NCBI RefSeq assembly: GCF_003265345.1
Contig: NZ_QFWW01000029.1
Span: forward strand, 261,961-325,960
Origin: Lentzea terrae
Lineage (GTDB): Bacteria; Actinomycetota; Actinomycetes; Mycobacteriales; Pseudonocardiaceae
Direction of reading: 5' to 3'
Length of the DNA: 64,000 bases
Shown here in pieces: positions 60,598 through 64,000 of the stretch. How positions within the stretch are numbered: position 1 is the first letter of the stretch; each line of letters opens with the position of its first letter. The position numbers were made by a program, and so were the translations under genes. The notes under the pieces were generated by a model, which had not been told where the DNA came from, made no database searches, and saw nothing but the letters and a program-made list of their open reading frames with translations.

Positions 60598-61257
60598 TCA
60601 ACGCGTAGCAGTGATTGTGGAGTGAATGTGGCTGGAAGGCTGCTGCAGTCGCAGCGTGCGGCGGACGTCCGGTGGCGCCAGCGCCGGAATCCACATCCGC
60701 CACACCGCGGCCGCACGTTGTGTCACGTCGTCGCAATCGGTCATCGCGATCAACGCCACCCGCATCCCGATCAGGGCCGTCATGACCGCTGCCGCGGCCT
60801 GCCGCAGGTCGAGATCGGGGTACAGCTCACCTTCGCTGTCCGCGGCCAGCAGCAGGTCACACACGACCCCGATCCACTGGTCGATCTGCTGCTCGGCGAG
60901 CTCCTCGCACAGAGGCGACTGGAAGAGCAGACGGTGTGCGCCCGCGGTGGTGAGATCGGGCCCAGTGCGGAGGGACACCGCGTAGCCGAGGTCCACCAGA
61001 ACCTGCAGTGGACTGTGACGTGCCACCGACAGTTGCCGCCGCGCGTGGCTCCACTCTTGCGTCTGCCGGTTCAGCACCTCCGCGGCAAGCGCTTTCTTCG
61101 ACGGAAAATAGAAGTACAGCGCACCTTTGGTGACCCCGGCCGCACGACAGATGTCGGAAACCTTCGCGCGGGCATAGCCGTCTCGTTCGAAAATGACCGC
61201 CGCTGCCGCGAGAAGATCGGCCCTCGTGTGATTCGTACTGGCGCTTCCGGCAGGCAT
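60598..61257 (-). CDS. TetR-family regulator, ScbR-like (proximal of pair)
   Basis: The 219-residue regulator starts at ATG 61257 behind GGAAGGG. The DNA-binding region reads YARAKVSDICRAAGVTKGAL, then YFYFPSKKALAAEVL; SPLQVLVDLGYAVSLRTGPD, HRLLFQSPLCEELA and a late Trp-rich helix match the autoregulator-receptor layout. It shares this layout with the downstream regulator, suggesting an old tandem duplication. No synthase for a butyrolactone signal is in the window. Confidence 0.87.
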   Translation of the reverse strand: MPAGSASTNHTRADLLAAAAVIFERDGYARAKVSDICRAAGVTKGALYFYFPSKKALAAEVLNRQTQEWSHARRQLSVARHSPLQVLVDLGYAVSLRTGPDLTTAGAHRLLFQSPLCEELAEQQIDQWIGVVCDLLLAADSEGELYPDLDLRQAAAAVMTALIGMRVALIAMTDCDDVTQRAAAVWRMWIPALAPPDVRRTLRLQQPSSHIHSTITATR

Positions 61258-61471
61258 GGCACCCTTCCGGTGGACGGCTCCGGCGAACCAATCGGGCGAA
61301 TGATGATCGCCTTTGGCGAGGTTCTCGGTTTGTTGCCGAGCGCTGTCCTCCAACGTGTAGCGAGCTGTTGATGAGATTCCCCAGCGCGGGTGCTCCGGCG
61401 GCCGCTCGTCGGAACACCCGCATCCGAAGCGGCGTTTCCCTGCGTCACACCGCTTCACAGGGCGGTCGCGG

Positions 61472-61783
61472 TCAGGCCCGGCGGGTGCAACGGGCGACGG
61501 CGGCCGCCAGGTCCACGTCTTGCTGCGGCAGGTCGAGCACGGCGCAGAGCCACTTCCGCCAGTAAGGCCCCGGTATGCGTTTGCCGCGTTCCCAGCGGGA
61601 GATGTCCTCCCTGGTGATGCTGCTGTTGCCGGAGGCATCGTTGAGTTGCCCGGCCAGGTCGTACTGACTCAGCCCGTGCCGGCTTCTGAGTTCACGGAGC
61701 ATGCTGCACAGTGATTCCGGCGGCTCACCCACTTCTTTCCGTGCGGTTTGTCGAGGCACGTCGGACACCTTTTGTCCCGTCAT
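61472..61783 (-). CDS. XRE-family helix-turn-helix regulator
   Basis: The 103-residue protein starts at ATG 61783, eight bases after AAGGAGG. The HTH_XRE domain (about 28-90) reads LCSMLRELRSRHGLSQYDLA, then SITREDISRWERGKRIPG, followed by PYWRKWLCAVLDLP. It has no further domain, unlike larger Streptomyces XRE regulators. It could partner a neighbouring small protein or act alone; the target is unknown. Confidence 0.85.
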   Translation of the reverse strand: MTGQKVSDVPRQTARKEVGEPPESLCSMLRELRSRHGLSQYDLAGQLNDASGNSSITREDISRWERGKRIPGPYWRKWLCAVLDLPQQDVDLAAAVARCTRRA

Positions 61784-61878
61784 CGACCTCGCCTCCTTGA
61801 AATAAAGCAATCTTGCCATCAGCGGTCACCCGGCTTCGAAGGCATCCTGGTGATACCCGAGGAATCTCGTGTTCACGT

Positions 61879-62289
61879 TCAGTGAGCAGCGCGCAGTGCC
61901 GAGGCGATCGCGAGGGTGTCCAAGAACAGGCGCAACCCGGTGATCAGACCACCTTGCACAGTCAGCCACACCACGAAGTCGCAGGAGAAGTCGGCTGCGG
62001 TCGTCAGCACGCGTCCATGCAGCCGCCCCAACAACACGGCGTCGTCAGCGTCGACGGCCATGCGTCGCATCGTGATCGCGGTGATGTCGAAGACAGACAG
62101 GCAACCCAGCACGAACGCCTCGACCTGCCGACCACTGTGGATCTCAGTGGGCCAGGGAGGATTGGGTATCGGGGTCGTCCACCACGTCACATCAGGGGCG
62201 AACAGGAGACCCAGTCCGACCGAATCCTTCGCCGCCAACCTTGCGATCAACTTCTCCGCCACGATCGCGACGTCCTCCCGAGCCGTCAT
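61879..62289 (-). CDS. SnoaL-like NTF2-fold protein
   Basis: The 136-residue protein has the NTF2/SnoaL layout: an N-terminal helix AIVAEKLIARLAAKDSVGLG, then LFAPDVTWWTTPIP, HSGRQVEAFV and closing strands DFVVWLTVQGGLITGLRLFL. Such proteins include ketosteroid-isomerase-like enzymes and polyketide cyclases, but no catalytic residues can be assigned. It precedes the XRE gene on the same strand by 95 bases. Confidence 0.75.
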   Translation of the reverse strand: MTAREDVAIVAEKLIARLAAKDSVGLGLLFAPDVTWWTTPIPNPPWPTEIHSGRQVEAFVLGCLSVFDITAITMRRMAVDADDAVLLGRLHGRVLTTAADFSCDFVVWLTVQGGLITGLRLFLDTLAIASALRAAH

Positions 62290-62966
62290 GCGCTGGGTCC
62301 CATGTGGTCAATCGCCGGTGTGTGACTGGCCAATGTCGTCTCTCTTCGACTCTCTTCAACATCGATCATGTGCATCTGTGGTGTCAGAGCCGCTCTCGCG
62401 GCTGGAGCTCGGACTGGCCGCCCGACGTAGCATCGGAACTCGTCCGTCTCGCTAAGGGTGTCGTGCAGGCGCCTGTCGGCGCACGGGGCCAATACTCGGC
62501 AGACCGCGGCGGGCGTTGCCTCCGTGACCGATGATCGTCGCCGTAACGCGCTCGGTCTGCCTGCGCGTATTGTCTGAAAAGGACGCTCGCCCTCCTCAGG
62601 TCGGTGTCGACGCGCCGCTGTGGCACGGGGCTGTGAGTGGTGTGCTGATGGAGGCGGGCGAGGCCGAATCCTGGCGGGCAATGCTGCGCCGCATGGTGAC
62701 GCACTTTGAGTCCCACAGTGAGCGACGGCGGGCAACCTTGCGCGTGAACCAGCCGCTGCCGCCCTGCACGTCCGGCCGCCGCACGAAGAGCAGTTCGTCC
62801 ACGACCACGTGCGGCTGCTGCCCGTCAGCCAGACCTACCTGGTCGCACTGCGGTTCATGAAGAGTCCCACCCTCGTCGCGCTGACGTTCGTCTGGTGGAT
62901 CAGCCTCATTCGTCAGGTGTTCCAGACTTCCGACGTCGGCGAGACGCTCTCGGGTTCGAGGCGATG
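62290..62966. other. Gene-poor stretch with a decayed plus-strand frame
   Basis: No intact gene is seen. On the plus strand pieces such as MEAGEAESWRAMLRRMVTHF and, in another frame, HDHVRLLPVSQTYLVALRFM and ALTFVWWISLIRQVFQ up to a stop near 62967 look coding but are out of frame with one another. I do not recognise the family. The convergent glycosidase remnant on the other strand reads into the same bases. Confidence 0.4.
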
Positions 62967-64000
62967 AGACGGGTTCCTCGGTGATCCTGAGGGAGTCACC
63001 GGCTTGGACGGTCTTCACCGTCCCGTCGAGGTACTGCACCTCGTAGCTGGGGGTGCGCCGAGGCCGCGGCCATTCTCCTGTCGGTCCATCGGATCGTCGC
63101 GTCGTAGGTCCGGCCGGAGTCGGTCACCGAATAGACGCACTCGAAGACGTTGTCCGGCAGGTTCACACCGAGGCCCTTGCCGCACGAACGGATGCTGGCG
63201 TTGTGCAGCCACCGCTGCAGTTGCTCGACGGCGAGCGCGGCCCTCGTCGGCACCCCACCGACCGGTTGCAGCACGATCGGGATCTTCATGCCGCCCCAGT
63301 TGTAGAAGTAGAGACGCTCGAGGTTGACCTTCCGCGCGAACACCCCGACGAGGACGAAGCGCACCGCGTAGTTGCGGGCGGTGACCTCGTCGAGCTGTGG
63401 CTGGGTCGCGATCGAGTAGTCGGTGCCGGTGCTTCACAACCTCGGGTGGACGCCCGCGTCGTGCATCACCCGGTCGATCGCCGAGGTGAGGTCCGAGCAT
63501 GACCTCGGGAGGGTCGGACGCGTTCGGGCGAAACAGCTTGATGCCCGCGACATCGCAGTGGTCGTATCCACCGAGCTCGATGAAACGGCGAAGGAACGAC
63601 AGCCTCCTCGGTCTGCAACCGGCCCATGCCGGGGCACACCACGGCGGCCATCAGATCCCCAGACCGCGAGGGCGGACGGAGGCGCGGACGTGCCGTCGGG
63701 ATAGGGGCCTGCCTGTCCGGTCGTATTGGCCCACCTCGGGGTGCTGCCGAAGACGAACAGCGGGGGCAGTCCCACTTTCTCCGCGCCACCGACCAGGCGG
63801 TCCAGCGTCGTCCAGTCGAACTCTCCGGGCTGCCGCTGCGTTTACGACCACCGCGTCCCGCCGTCCCAGAAACGGACGGCGCCAATGCGGAACACGGGCA
63901 TGGCCCCTGTGGCACTGTTGATCGTGACCCCGAACAGTTCGCTCTTCACGCGGGCGGACGGCAAGGTCCACGCCAGCCCTTCGATCGACTGGTGCGCAGA
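62967..64000 (-). pseudogene. Glycoside hydrolase remnant (GH39/GH5-like barrel), runs off window
   Basis: Reading leftward from the window edge: FGVTINSATGAMPVFRIGAV and RFWDGGTRWS, an in-frame TAA (complement of 63842-63844), then PGEFDWTTLDRLVGGAEKVG and LFVFGSTPRWANTTGQAGPY. After frame changes it continues DYSIATQPQLDEVTARNYAV, FARKVNLERLYFYNWGG and RTYDATIRWT, and ends near QYLDGTVKTVQAGDSLRITE. This is a secreted glycosidase barrel with a C-terminal beta domain. A stop and several frameshifts show that it is not functional. The 5' part lies outside. Confidence 0.65.

Noticed and set aside
1-64000. Radical SAM enzyme that would complete an FxSxx system
   Set aside because: No CxxxCxxC motif in a suitable protein was found in any frame I examined; it may lie outside the window.
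1-64000. CRISPR arrays, rRNA, tRNA or phage attachment sites
   Set aside because: No repeat-spacer pattern, clover-leaf or flanking direct repeats were recognised by eye; a covariance-model scan would be needed to exclude tRNAs fully.

Overview
The window is high-GC actinomycete DNA. GTG and TTG starts are common, gene pairs often overlap as ATGA or GTGA, and the gene families are typical of filamentous actinomycetes (SARP/BTAD and ScbR-like TetR regulators, ROK sugar regulators, NRPS). A Pseudonocardiaceae-type genome (Lentzea/Saccharothrix-like) would fit, but that placement is inference. I saw no rRNA, tRNA, CRISPR array or intact insertion sequence.

Left part (1-14.2 kb): a divergent ABC transporter (partial FtsX-type permease plus ATPase) faces a histidine kinase/NarL-type regulator pair, with a palindrome between them. 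Next come decayed remnants, a secreted YiiX-like papain-fold protein and a lipoprotein. A second signalling operon contains one intact kinase, one kinase-like protein that has lost its catalytic motifs, and a response regulator. After it lie a tandem SnoaL-like lipoprotein, a DUF4242 protein, a BTAD regulator and a Crp/Fnr regulator.

Conflict/peptide island (13.5-23.6 kb), the most interesting part: three translationally coupled plus-strand genes encode a nucleotide-cyclase-VMAP protein, a MoxR-type AAA ATPase and a 1407-residue vWA-like/NB-ARC/TPR protein of the FxsT type. They converge on a minus-strand pair: a small FxsA-like precursor peptide and a stand-alone HExxH peptide-modifying protein. 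The peptide lacks the FxSxx tail and no radical SAM partner is present. The cyclase gene is divergent from the Crp/Fnr gene. The ATPase and TPR genes each carry a rare TTA codon, and the TPR gene has a strong internal ribosome binding site exactly at its vWA/NB-ARC junction.

Middle (24-33 kb): an MFS exporter and methyltransferase, a molybdopterin oxidoreductase with its TetR regulator, and stretches of decayed genes (regulator, GrpB, serine dehydratase, IS3 transposase).

NRPS cluster (33.2-42.6 kb): a carrier-domain membrane protein of the Pls/PosA type separated from its adenylation module, a Fe(II)/2-oxoglutarate hydroxylase, SbnB and SbnA for 2,3-diaminopropionate, and a threonine-synthase-like enzyme. 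The predicted product is a diaminopropionate-containing peptide or poly-amino acid.

Right part (43-64 kb): a carbohydrate region with a secreted GH30 enzyme facing ROK regulator 1, an acyltransferase/glycosyltransferase membrane pair, and an operon of GH2, sugar ABC transporter, GH35 and ROK regulator 2. The two ROK paralogues have matching palindromes (ACTT-N5-AAGT) upstream of their loci. Two ScbR-like TetR regulators, an XRE regulator, a SnoaL-like protein and a decayed glycoside hydrolase finish the window.
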